Assembly (NCBI GenBank): GCA_002449845.1
Contig: DJXW01000034.1
Span: 1 to 64,000 of the forward strand
Origin: Prevotella sp. UBA6994
GTDB lineage: Bacteria > Bacteroidota > Bacteroidia > Bacteroidales > Bacteroidaceae
Length of the DNA: 64,000 nucleotides
Direction: 5' to 3'
Shown here in pieces: positions 26,192 through 34,722 of this stretch (within the stretch, counting starts at the first letter, position 1; each line of letters begins with the position of its first letter). Under the pieces are notes generated by a model, which was given only the letters and a program-made list of their open reading frames with translations, was not told where the DNA came from and did no database searches. The translations under genes and the position numbers were made by a program.

Positions 26192-27007
26192 ATGAGAAAA
26201 ATTTATCAATTGATGATTGTTGCCACAATGTTTTTTTTCGGCAACGTATCAGTAAACGCACAAAAGGATGTGTATTTTACCACGGAGCAACTTCCTAATC
26301 TTATCAAGTGTTTACCTCCACCACCAGCATTTAATAGTCCTGAATTTGCCAACGACTTGATGCGCTATTCTTGGGGTAAGCAACAGCGATTGAATGCAGA
26401 GCGAGCTGCCATCGCCAAGGGTGATGCGGTGTGGAATTTTGACTCACTCTTCCATCAGTTTGCGGTGCCTTTCGGTCTTGAGGTGTCAAAGGATAATACG
26501 CCAGAGATTTACAAGCTTTTGGTGAAGGCTCTTTCTACCACCGACCAGATTCGTGTGGCTCCCAAAGCATATTATTTGCGCCAACGTCCCTTTGAACGTT
26601 TGAACGACAAGATGCTTACGGATGAGGAAGATGAATTGCGCGGTGAGGGTAGTTATCCTTCTGGACACACCATGCGTGGTTGGACTTGTGCCTTGTTGAT
26701 GGCAGAAATTGCTCCCATGAAAGCAGATACTATCTTTGCCCGTGGCTGGATGTACGGTGAAAGTCGTGTTATCGTAGGCGCACATTGGCAGAGCGACGTC
26801 GATGCCAGTCGTGTGGCAGCCAGCATTGGTTATACAGCTTTGCAAGGCAGTAACGATTTCCGTGACGATATGTTGAGAGCGCAGATGGAATATGCCGAGA
26901 AGACCGGAGATACAGAGAGATTCAGTAAAGCGAAAATCGTTAAGCATCCTGCCTCAAAGGGTCGTACTGCCCGTAAGGCAAAGAAAATGAAGAGAGCCGT
27001 GAGGTAG
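26192..27007 (+). CDS. Secreted class A acid phosphatase (PAP2 superfamily)
   Basis: 271 aa with a signal peptide ending near VNAQK. The three PAP2 signature blocks are present: KAYYLRQRP, SYPSGHT and SRVIVGAHWQSDVDASR, giving the catalytic histidine pair and phosphate-binding arginines. Class A acid phosphatases (PhoN/PhoC type) remove phosphate from nucleotides and other monoesters in the periplasm. The lysine-rich C-terminal tail (KGRTARKAKKMKRAVR) is unusual and may bind acidic polymers. Its promoter is divergent from the C10 protease gene. Confidence 0.9.
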   Translation: MRKIYQLMIVATMFFFGNVSVNAQKDVYFTTEQLPNLIKCLPPPPAFNSPEFANDLMRYSWGKQQRLNAERAAIAKGDAVWNFDSLFHQFAVPFGLEVSKDNTPEIYKLLVKALSTTDQIRVAPKAYYLRQRPFERLNDKMLTDEEDELRGEGSYPSGHTMRGWTCALLMAEIAPMKADTIFARGWMYGESRVIVGAHWQSDVDASRVAASIGYTALQGSNDFRDDMLRAQMEYAEKTGDTERFSKAKIVKHPASKGRTARKAKKMKRAVR

Positions 27008-27065
27008 GAGGTAGTAAAAAGCGAGATTGGCAAGACAAAGCTAACGAACTAATAAAATAGCAGTT

Positions 27066-27782
27066 TTACCCCTCAATCAATTTTCCGTCTCTTTCCAACG
27101 CATTCCAAATGGAATATCTTGCTTCGGGATTAAGGCTTTCCATTTGTTGGAAGATACGCTGAATATCTGTCCTAAACGATTCTTTTTCGTAAGGACAGAT
27201 TTTTTGTTGTTTCCGGTAACCTTCTTGTTCGGCGTATGCCTTAATGTCTGATTCATGGCAAAGGCAAAGAGGACGGATGATGGTCAGTGGCATTTTCTTC
27301 ATCCTAAGAGAGACGGGCATGGTATCAAATCTTCCTTGAAAACATTCATTCATGAGCGCAGTATGAATGAGGTCGTCCATGTGGTGACCCAATGCAATCT
27401 TGTTGCATCCCAACTCTTGTGCCAGATTGAACATTTGTTTCCTACGATTCCATGAACAAAGGAAACAAGGCGATTTGCGCTTGTCGGTGGAAGCATCGAA
27501 ACTGGTGTTAACAACATGCAAATAGACGTTGCGTTGTCGGCAAAAGTCCTCCAAATAACGTGTATCCGTTTCGTATGCAATATTTTCCATGCGTACATGA
27601 ACAGCCTCAATCTTGAAGCGAGGCATGAAGATACGTTGTCTCATGGCTAACAAATCAAGGAGGCAAAGACAGTCTTTGCCTCCTGATAATGCTATAAGTA
27701 TGTAGTCACCATCATCAATGAGATGATAGTTTCGCATCGCTCGATTGAGCTGACTCTGCAGATGTTGACGTAAGTCTTTCAC
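27066..27782 (-). CDS. TtcA-like PP-loop tRNA thiolation protein
   Basis: 238 aa. The PP-loop SGGKDCLCL begins near residue 34, and the pair CFLCSWNRR supplies the CxxC for an iron-sulphur cluster, followed by GHHMDDLIHTALMN. This is the TtcA/TtuA family, which adenylates and thiolates tRNA (2-thiocytidine 32 for TtcA). Shorter than E. coli TtcA (311 aa), so the exact product is inferred. It overlaps the stop of the glutamate synthase-like gene by four bases. Confidence 0.8.
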   Translation of the reverse strand: MKDLRQHLQSQLNRAMRNYHLIDDGDYILIALSGGKDCLCLLDLLAMRQRIFMPRFKIEAVHVRMENIAYETDTRYLEDFCRQRNVYLHVVNTSFDASTDKRKSPCFLCSWNRRKQMFNLAQELGCNKIALGHHMDDLIHTALMNECFQGRFDTMPVSLRMKKMPLTIIRPLCLCHESDIKAYAEQEGYRKQQKICPYEKESFRTDIQRIFQQMESLNPEARYSIWNALERDGKLIEG

Positions 27783-30127
27783 CTCAGTTGCTTATCCATG
27801 TTGAGTGCGGCACGACGACCGTCTCCCATAGCGAGGATAACGGTAGCACCTCCACGAACGATGTCACCACCTGCAAAGAGGTTACTGCGAGAACTCTGCA
27901 TCTCCTCATTCACCACTATGGTGTTCTTTCTGCCTAACTCAAGTCCTTCGATAGACTTTGGAACGAGTGGGTTAGGACTAACGCCAACAGCCACGATCAC
28001 CTGGTCAACGGGTATCTCAATTGTCTTGCCCTCTACGGGAACGGGTGAGCGACGGCCACTTGCGTCTGGTTCTCCCAATTCCATCACTTGTAGAATAGCT
28101 GCGCATACGGCACCGTTCTCGTCAGCCTTATATTCGATAGGATTGTGCAAGGTGAGGAAGTTGATGCCTTCTTCTTTGGCGTGCTTTACCTCTTCGAGAC
28201 GTGCGGGCATTTCTGCTTCTGAACGGCGGTAAACCAATGTCACCTCAGCACCGAGACGCTTGGCAGTACGACAAGAGTCCATAGCTGTGTTTCCACCGCC
28301 TACTACCAACACACGTTTACCTAAATTGATAGGCGTATCTGTTGTTGGATTGGCAGCATCCATCAAGTTCACACGTGTAAGGTATTCATTGGAAGACATG
28401 ATGTTGATGGCATTCTCGCCAGGAATGTTCATGAAGTTGGGCAGACCTGCGCCCGAACCAACGAAAATACCCTTGAAGCCTTGATCTTCCAAGTCTTTCA
28501 CGGTAATGGTCTTACCTACGATGACATCGGTTTGGAAATGAACGCCCATCTTCTTGAGGTTCTCGATTTCCACGTCAACGATAGCGTTTGGCAAACGGAA
28601 CTCTGGAATACCGTATTTCAATACACCACCAATCTCGTGTAATGCCTCGAATACGTAAACATCGTATCCTTTCTTCACCATATCGCCAGCGAATGACAGA
28701 CCTGCAGGTCCCGAACCTACGACAGCAATCTTCATACCGTTAGAAGGAGCAATCTCTGGCAAGGATATGTTACCACTTTCACGCTCGTAGTCGGCTGCGA
28801 AACGCTCCAGGTATCCGATGGCTACAGCTGGCTCGTTCATCTTCAAGTGAATGCAACGACTCTCACATTGTTTCTCCTGTGGACAAACACGACCGCAAAC
28901 GGCGGGTAGGGCAGAGGTATCTTTCAATACCTTGGCTGCGGCAAGAAATTCTCCACGTTCGATATTCTTCACGAACGATGGTATGTTGATGTTTACGGGG
29001 CAACCTTCCACGCACGTTGGCTTTGCACAATCCAAGCAACGCTTAGCCTCGGTGAGAGCCATTTCGGGAGTTAAGCCAATGTTCACTTCCTCCGTACGTG
29101 TGGTAGCTCGATAGACAGGATCCAATTCGGGCATGATGACACGTGGAATGGCAGTACGCTCTTTTGGCTTCATCGACTTGCGAAGTTCGGTACGCCATTC
29201 AGCATTGCGGTCGGTCAGCTCTGAGATGGGTTGATCTACGGCTGCTATAGGTTGGGCTGTAGCAGTACTTTCAGTTGCTGCAACAGGTGCTTCCGCACTT
29301 TCAATATGTTCTTGGAAATGCTCCATTTCTTCTTGTTCAGCACGTTTGAACGTACCCATGCGCTTAAACATCTCGTCCCAGTCAACCAATGCTCCATCAA
29401 ATTCAGGACCATCGATACAAACAAACTTCGTCTTTCCGCCAATGGTAAGACGGCAGGCACCACACATACCCGTACCATCCACCATGATGGTGTTGAGAGA
29501 TACTTCACAAGGGATGTTGTGTTTCTGAGCGGTCAGGTTAGAGAATTTCATCATGATAGGAGGACCAATGGCAAATATCTTGTCCACATGCTCTTCCTGT
29601 TCGATAAATTTCTCGATACCAACGGTTACCACACCTTTCTCGCCGTATGAACCGTCATCTGTCATGATGATTACTTCGTCAGATGATTCACGTACCTTAT
29701 CTTCCAAGATAATCAAGTCTTTGCTTCTACCAGCCAGCACAGAAAGAACACGGTTGCCCGCTTTCTTCAAGGCCTGTATGATAGGCAACATAGGAGCAAC
29801 GCCTACGCCACCTCCGGCGCACACCACCGTACCGAAGTTTTCGATATGGGTAGGATTTCCCAATGGTCCAACCACGTCGGTCACGTATTCGCCAACGTTG
29901 AGGTTGCATAGTTTGATGGACGACAAACCCACTTTCTGTACGACGAGGGTAATCGTGCCACGCTCGATGTCAGCATCAGCAATGGTAAGAGGCATTCTTT
30001 CACCTTTCTTACCTACACGTACAATCACGAAATTGCCAGCCTTACGACTCTTGGCAATCAGTGGAGCCTCAATCTCGAAAAGGAATACCTTCTCGGAAAA
30101 CTGCTCCTTGCGAATAATCTTGTTCAT
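27779..30127 (-). CDS. gltA: Glutamate synthase small subunit fused to ferredoxin-NADP reductase-like domain
   Basis: About 782 aa from the ATG at 30127; a longer reading to 30220 would run into serS. Residues 1-280 are a DHOD electron-transfer/FNR-like module with flavin and NAD sites and a cysteine cluster around GTGMCGACRL. Next come the GltD-type 4Fe-4S cysteines (RCLDCAKPTCVEGCPV and VCGRVCPQEKQCE), an FAD Rossmann motif (VVGSGPAGLSFAG) and an NADPH motif (VVGGGNTAMDS). Such fusions occur in anaerobes, where the protein may be NADPH-dependent glutamate synthase or a bifurcating NADH:ferredoxin NADP oxidoreductase (NfnAB-like). No large glutamate synthase subunit is nearby, so the NfnAB-like role deserves equal weight. 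Confidence 0.85.
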   Translation of the reverse strand: MNKIIRKEQFSEKVFLFEIEAPLIAKSRKAGNFVIVRVGKKGERMPLTIADADIERGTITLVVQKVGLSSIKLCNLNVGEYVTDVVGPLGNPTHIENFGTVVCAGGGVGVAPMLPIIQALKKAGNRVLSVLAGRSKDLIILEDKVRESSDEVIIMTDDGSYGEKGVVTVGIEKFIEQEEHVDKIFAIGPPIMMKFSNLTAQKHNIPCEVSLNTIMVDGTGMCGACRLTIGGKTKFVCIDGPEFDGALVDWDEMFKRMGTFKRAEQEEMEHFQEHIESAEAPVAATESTATAQPIAAVDQPISELTDRNAEWRTELRKSMKPKERTAIPRVIMPELDPVYRATTRTEEVNIGLTPEMALTEAKRCLDCAKPTCVEGCPVNINIPSFVKNIERGEFLAAAKVLKDTSALPAVCGRVCPQEKQCESRCIHLKMNEPAVAIGYLERFAADYERESGNISLPEIAPSNGMKIAVVGSGPAGLSFAGDMVKKGYDVYVFEALHEIGGVLKYGIPEFRLPNAIVDVEIENLKKMGVHFQTDVIVGKTITVKDLEDQGFKGIFVGSGAGLPNFMNIPGENAINIMSSNEYLTRVNLMDAANPTTDTPINLGKRVLVVGGGNTAMDSCRTAKRLGAEVTLVYRRSEAEMPARLEEVKHAKEEGINFLTLHNPIEYKADENGAVCAAILQVMELGEPDASGRRSPVPVEGKTIEIPVDQVIVAVGVSPNPLVPKSIEGLELGRKNTIVVNEEMQSSRSNLFAGGDIVRGGATVILAMGDGRRAALNMDKQLR

Positions 30128-30162
30128 ATCATTATAATATTGATTCTTTTCAGAATGAATTT

Positions 30163-31497
30163 CTATATACTGAAGTTGTTGTTGTCGAGAATCTCGAAAC
30201 CACAGTATGGCACGAGGCACTTAGGAATGCGAATGCCTTCTGGTGTTTGGTTGTTCTCGATGATGGCAGCCACGATTCTGGGCAATGCGAGTGCAGAGCC
30301 GTTAAGTGTGTGGCAGAGTTCTATCTTCTTGTCGTCTGCATGGCGATAGCGACATTTCAGACGATTGGCTTGGTAATTGTCGAAGTTGCTCACGGAAGAT
30401 ACCTCCAACCAACGCTTTTGTGCCTCTGAATAAACTTCAAAGTCGTAGCAGATAGAAGAGGTAAATGATTGGTCACCGCCGCAAAGCAACAAGATGCGAT
30501 AGGGCAGTTCGAGTTTCTTGAGCAATCCTTCTACGTGCTCCAGCATTTCCTTGTGGCTTTCCTTAGAATGCTCTGGTTTGTCAATGCGTACGATTTCCAC
30601 TTTAGAAAACTCATGTAAGCGATTCAATCCACGCACATCCTTGCCGTAAGAACCAGCCTCACGACGGAAACACTCCGTATAAGCACAATTCTTGATAGGT
30701 AAGTCTTTCTCATCAAGTATCACGTCACGATAGATATTGGTAACGGGAACCTCTGCCGTAGGGATGAGATAGAAGTCATCCACCTCAGCATGATACATCT
30801 GTCCTTCTTTGTCAGGAAGCTGACCTGTACCATAACCAGAAGCGGCATTGACCACTGTGGGAGGCATGATTTCGGTATAGCCGCTCTTACGTGCCTCGTC
30901 AAGGAAGAAGTTGATCAATGCACGTTGCAAGCGTGCTCCCTTACCTATATATACAGGGAATCCTGCACCGGTAATCTTTACGCCTAAGTCGAAATCGATG
31001 AGATTGTATTTCTTGGCAAGTTCCCAGTGAGGCAACTTAGCTTCCTTGTTTTCGGGGTTGGCAGTCCAGTTGCCAACGGTGTCTTCGGGAGTACACTCTT
31101 TCAGGTTACTCTTTACCACGCGGTTGTTTTCAGCAGAACCACCTTCTGGCACTTCATCGTATGGGATATTAGGGATTTGGCAAAGCAACATGGTCAGTTC
31201 CTGTTCACTCTTGTCCATCACCTCCTGTAAGTCTTTGTCTTTTTGTTTGTATTCTGCTACTTGCAGTTTCACTTGCTCAGCCTCTTCGCGCTTGCCTTGT
31301 TTCATGAGAGCGCCTATCTGGGCAGCAAGTTGTTTAGCTTGTTGTTTGGTTTGGTCGAGTTCGCGTTGAGTTTCGCGACGGTGTTTGTCCACCGTCAATA
31401 CATTTTCGATGGCTTCACGAGCACCAGAGAAATGCTTTTTTTCCAAGCCACGAATGACACGTTCAGTTTCCTCACTGATGAGTTTGAGTGTTAACAT
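30163..31497 (-). CDS. serS: Seryl-tRNA synthetase
   Basis: 444 aa. The N-terminal two-helix coiled-coil arm (about residues 40-110) that grips the long variable arm of tRNA-Ser is present. The class II core follows: motif 2 in FRREAGSYGKDVRGLNRLHEF and motif 3 in LNGSALALPRI. It charges serine tRNAs. It is the first gene of the serS, gltA, ttcA-like operon, with 35 bp to the next start. The tRNA-like gene at 2340 carries a serine-type body and might be a substrate of this enzyme. Confidence 0.95.
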   Translation of the reverse strand: MLTLKLISEETERVIRGLEKKHFSGAREAIENVLTVDKHRRETQRELDQTKQQAKQLAAQIGALMKQGKREEAEQVKLQVAEYKQKDKDLQEVMDKSEQELTMLLCQIPNIPYDEVPEGGSAENNRVVKSNLKECTPEDTVGNWTANPENKEAKLPHWELAKKYNLIDFDLGVKITGAGFPVYIGKGARLQRALINFFLDEARKSGYTEIMPPTVVNAASGYGTGQLPDKEGQMYHAEVDDFYLIPTAEVPVTNIYRDVILDEKDLPIKNCAYTECFRREAGSYGKDVRGLNRLHEFSKVEIVRIDKPEHSKESHKEMLEHVEGLLKKLELPYRILLLCGGDQSFTSSICYDFEVYSEAQKRWLEVSSVSNFDNYQANRLKCRYRHADDKKIELCHTLNGSALALPRIVAAIIENNQTPEGIRIPKCLVPYCGFEILDNNNFSI

Positions 31498-31578
31498 ATT
31501 GTCGTATTTTTGTTATTGAATGTCTGTTTCTTGCATCTGTTTTCCTTGGTTAAGGGTACAAATGTCTTTAAGAATTTG

Positions 31579-31586
31579 CAAAATTA
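31579..31586 (-). promoter_or_regulatory. -7 promoter box upstream of serS
   Basis: Minus strand TAATTTTG, TAnnTTTG match, about 80 bp upstream of serS. Confidence 0.45.
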
Positions 31587-31647
31587 CGAAATTTTGACGA
31601 TTGCACAAAGCTCATGCAAACATTTTTGAATGTTATGAAATAAAAAA

Positions 31648-31678
31648 TGCCAAAAAGTCGAACTTCAACTCTTTGGCA
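31648..31678 (-). terminator. Terminator of the tRNA-Arg transcript
   Basis: An 11-bp stem with one mismatch (TGCCAAAAAGT / ACTCTTTGGCA), followed on the minus strand by a run of six T, shortly after the downstream tRNA gene. Confidence 0.7.
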
Positions 31679-31696
31679 ACTTGTTTTTAGGCTTTG

Positions 31697-31770
31697 TGAC
31701 TCCCGCGGGATTCAAACCCACAACCTTCTGATCCGTAGTCAGATGCTCTATTCAGTTGAGCTAGGGAGCC
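31697..31770 (-). tRNA. tRNA-Arg (ACG), downstream copy
   Basis: Class I cloverleaf with acceptor GGCTCCC/GGGAGTC, anticodon loop CTACGGA giving anticodon ACG, and T-loop TTTGAAT. A34 would be edited to inosine. No CCA is encoded. Identical to the copy at 31797. Confidence 0.95.
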
Positions 31771-31796
31771 TTCCCATACTAATGCAACGCTTGAAG

Positions 31797-31870
31797 TGAC
31801 TCCCGCGGGATTCAAACCCACAACCTTCTGATCCGTAGTCAGATGCTCTATTCAGTTGAGCTAGGGAGCC
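31797..31870 (-). tRNA. tRNA-Arg (ACG), upstream copy
   Basis: Same 74-nt sequence as the neighbouring copy, separated by 26 bp, so the two form a small tandem transcript and a recent duplication. Confidence 0.95.
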
Positions 31871-31892
31871 TTCCCCTTCAATTTTGCGACTG

Positions 31893-31924
31893 CAAAGGTA
31901 CTGCCTTTTTTTGAAACAACCAAA
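31893..31924 (-). promoter_or_regulatory. Promoter of the tRNA-Arg pair
   Basis: Minus strand TACCTTTG (31893-31900) matches TAnnTTTG, with TTTG at 31921-31924 about 20 bp upstream as the -33 element: a full Bacteroidetes-type promoter. Confidence 0.7.
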
Positions 31925-31947
31925 TATTTGGTGTTTTTTTTTCAATG

Positions 31948-34005
31948 TTATTTAATCAAATCTACACTTCTACGCAAGAACGCATCCAAAGCTGCACCTT
32001 TCAACATACCATTTTGCAGGAGAGCGAGGTCTATGAGCTGGTGAACGATGTCATTATTTTTGGCGTAGTCTGCCAACACTCCGTTTCGCTTGTCTTTCTG
32101 TTCCTGCACGGCTTTTTCGGTATTGCTCTTGTCGTCTTTTTCCTCTTGTGTCAGTTCGTCATACTTTTTCTTGTCTTGTACCTGACGAATGGCAGCCAGA
32201 CGAGCCTCTTGTCCTTTCAGTTCTGCAAGGATAGGTTTCAATACTTCTGTCGTGTTGGCTTCGGTGTCTTCCAGCACTTTCTTCACCAAAGCATGGTCGG
32301 CGTTCAGCACGATGGTGTACATGTCAGGCATTTGTGCATAGAATCCCATGCCACTTTGGAACCTGCTCATGTCTTTCATACGACGCATGTATTCGCTTTG
32401 GGTGATGATGACGGGTTGTGTGTTTTCGCCTAATGATTGTACCTCTACGTGGAACTCGGTCTTGTCGAGCTTTGGCATTTGAGATTGGAACACTTGTGAC
32501 AAACTGTCAGTTTGCTCTTCACTCAATTCCAACTTCTTACTGTCTTCCTTCGGGATGAGTCGGTCGATGATGTCACCGTCAACACGGGTGAAACGGCACT
32601 TTTCCAGTTTCTGCTCCAACATCTGAGCAACAGGTGTGTCAAGTTGTCCGTCAAACAGCAATACGCTGTATCCCTTTTGCTTGGCAGTTTCTATGTAACT
32701 GTATTCCTCTTCCTTGTTGTTGGCATAGAGATATACGAGAGTACCGTCTTTGTCGGTTTGTTCACCTTTGATGAGGTTCTTATATTCCTCGAAGGTAAAG
32801 TACTTCCCATCAACATCTTTGAAGAGAGCGAAGTCCTTGGCTCTGTCATAGAAGTCGTCTTGTGAAAGCATTCCGTAGTTGATGAATATCTTCACGTCAT
32901 CCCATTTCTCCTCGTATTCCTTGCGGTTCTCGTTGAAGATGCTCTTCAATCGGTCAGCTACTTTCTTGGTGATGTACGTAGAAATCTTCTTCACGTTAGA
33001 ATCACTTTGCAGGTAGCTACGGCTTACGTTCAATGGAATGTCTGGTGAGTCAATCACACCATGCAACAAGGTAAGAAACTCTGGTACAATGCCTTCCACC
33101 TGATCGGTAACGAACACTTGGTTGCAGTAGAGTTGTATCTTGTTCTTCTGTAAGTCGATGTTCGACTGGATGCGTGGGAAATAAAGAATACCCGTGAGGT
33201 TGAATGGATAATCCACGTTCAGGTGAATCCAGAACAGCGGTTCGTCTTGCATGGGGTAGAGGGTGCGGTAGAATGACTTATAATCCTCGTCCTTGAGGGT
33301 TGACGGAGTCTTTGTCCACAGTGGCTCTACATTATTTATAACATTATCCTCGTCGGTATCTTGCATCTTACCGTCTTTCCATTCCTGTTTCTTGCCGAAA
33401 GCCACGGGAACAGCCATAAACTTGCAATACTTGTTCAGCAAGTCTTGTATCTTCTGCTTCTCCAAATACTCTTTGCAATCATCAGCAATGTGGAGGATGA
33501 TGTCTGTACCACGGTCTTCTTTCTTCGCATCCTCGATAGTGAACTCAGGACTGCCATCGCATGTCCAACGCACGGCTTGTGCATCTTCCTTGTAGCTCTT
33601 GGTGATGATTTCCACCTTCTCTGAAACCATGAAAGCTGAATAGAAACCCAGTCCGAAGTGTCCGATGATGGCATTGGCACTGTCCTTGTATTTATCGAGG
33701 AAGTCGGTAACGCCAGAGAAAGCTATTTGGTTAATATACTTGTCGATTTCCTCGGCAGTCATACCGATACCACGGTCGCTGATGGTCAGAGTCTTTTTCT
33801 TCTCGTTGAGGGTGATGTGAACGCTCAGTTCTCCTAACTCTCCTTTGAAATCGCCCTTGTCGGCGAGAGTCTTCAACTTCTGAGTAGCGTCAACGGCATT
33901 AGAAACCATCTCACGCAAGAAAATCTCATGATCACTATAGAGAAACTTTTTGATGACGGGGAATATGTTCTCGGTTGTAACCCCGATGTTTCCTTTTTGT
34001 TTCAT
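31948..34005 (-). CDS. htpG: Hsp90-family chaperone HtpG
   Basis: 685 aa from the ATG at 34005 (MKQKGNIGVTTENIFP), the conserved beginning of Bacteroidota HtpG. A longer open frame reaches 34245, but its arginine-rich extension comes from the simple repeat there and is not credible. The ATP-binding motifs are intact: NAVDATQKL, SDRGIGMT and GHFGLGFYSAF. The middle domain and C-terminal dimerisation domain complete the family's normal length. It refolds and remodels client proteins in the cytoplasm. Confidence 0.95.
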   Translation of the reverse strand: MKQKGNIGVTTENIFPVIKKFLYSDHEIFLREMVSNAVDATQKLKTLADKGDFKGELGELSVHITLNEKKKTLTISDRGIGMTAEEIDKYINQIAFSGVTDFLDKYKDSANAIIGHFGLGFYSAFMVSEKVEIITKSYKEDAQAVRWTCDGSPEFTIEDAKKEDRGTDIILHIADDCKEYLEKQKIQDLLNKYCKFMAVPVAFGKKQEWKDGKMQDTDEDNVINNVEPLWTKTPSTLKDEDYKSFYRTLYPMQDEPLFWIHLNVDYPFNLTGILYFPRIQSNIDLQKNKIQLYCNQVFVTDQVEGIVPEFLTLLHGVIDSPDIPLNVSRSYLQSDSNVKKISTYITKKVADRLKSIFNENRKEYEEKWDDVKIFINYGMLSQDDFYDRAKDFALFKDVDGKYFTFEEYKNLIKGEQTDKDGTLVYLYANNKEEEYSYIETAKQKGYSVLLFDGQLDTPVAQMLEQKLEKCRFTRVDGDIIDRLIPKEDSKKLELSEEQTDSLSQVFQSQMPKLDKTEFHVEVQSLGENTQPVIITQSEYMRRMKDMSRFQSGMGFYAQMPDMYTIVLNADHALVKKVLEDTEANTTEVLKPILAELKGQEARLAAIRQVQDKKKYDELTQEEKDDKSNTEKAVQEQKDKRNGVLADYAKNNDIVHQLIDLALLQNGMLKGAALDAFLRRSVDLIK

Positions 34006-34065
34006 ATTATTGAATGATTTTATTTTCATGTCTGACAACGTTAATACAAATAGCGTGCCAAAAAG

Positions 34066-34156
34066 AATTCTCCGAGAACTCCGAGTCCTCTGAGACCTCC
34101 GAGCTCTCCGAGTCCTCCGAGCTCTCTGAGTCCTCTGAGTCCTCCGAGCTCTCCTC
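34066..34156 (+). repeat. TCCGAG simple-sequence repeat
   Basis: Imperfect tandem copies of CTCCGAG(T/C)(C/T) units between the htpG start and the next gene's stop codon. Likely slippage-prone. Confidence 0.7.
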
Positions 34157-34708
34157 TCACTCCCTCTTCCTATACTGCACCCTTGCCCTATACATCTGCT
34201 CTTTGATACCACCCTCTTCCAAGAATCTTTGTTTCTGGGTCTCAATCAGCCGAGTAATCAGCACGTCAAATTGGTGGAGCATTGTGATGGCGATATTGGC
34301 AATCGTCTCGTCCGTTCGGTTATTGACAGCTTGGCGATATAGTTCTGGATCAATATGAGTACGGCAAAAGACGCGAGTCTTCCTCACTCGTTCATCATCC
34401 TTCCCCCATTTCGTTAATCCACGAGTCATCAGGTAATCCTCATAATCTATTAGCAGCTCGTGCATACTGGCTTTCGCTACGTTTGTCAACTTGATTTCCA
34501 TCTCTCGTGAAGTAGCACCATCTACGCTCCCTTCCGCAATGTTTTGTTTGCCACTTCGAGCAGCTTGTACCATTTGGTCAATGGTACGGTCTCCTACTTG
34601 CAGATGACGATGGGCAAAGGCATACGTCAAGGCATAGATGCAGTTACCCAATTGAAATACCCTTAGCTGGCGATAGTCGCCTTGCTGGGGAATAAATGTG
34701 TTGTTCAT
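34157..34708 (-). CDS. Four-helix-bundle (S23 / IVP-like) protein
   Basis: 183 aa. The segment TIDQMVQAARSGKQNIAEGS is the hallmark of the four-helix-bundle family first found inside rRNA intervening sequences and later as free-standing genes in Bacteroidota. The C-terminal half is a charged helical suffix ending in RVQYRKRE. Molecular function is unknown. It has its own promoter inside the end of the glycerate kinase gene. Confidence 0.75.
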   Translation of the reverse strand: MNNTFIPQQGDYRQLRVFQLGNCIYALTYAFAHRHLQVGDRTIDQMVQAARSGKQNIAEGSVDGATSREMEIKLTNVAKASMHELLIDYEDYLMTRGLTKWGKDDERVRKTRVFCRTHIDPELYRQAVNNRTDETIANIAITMLHQFDVLITRLIETQKQRFLEEGGIKEQMYRARVQYRKRE

Positions 34709-34722
34709 AGTATTATTATTTA

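Noticed and set aside
30128..30220. Longer N-terminus of the GltA-like protein
   Set aside because: It overlaps the end of serS and is not similar to the family's normal start.
34006..34245. 80-residue N-terminal extension of HtpG
   Set aside because: It is encoded by simple-sequence repeat and arginine-rich; the conserved HtpG start MKQKGNIGVTTEN lies at 34005.
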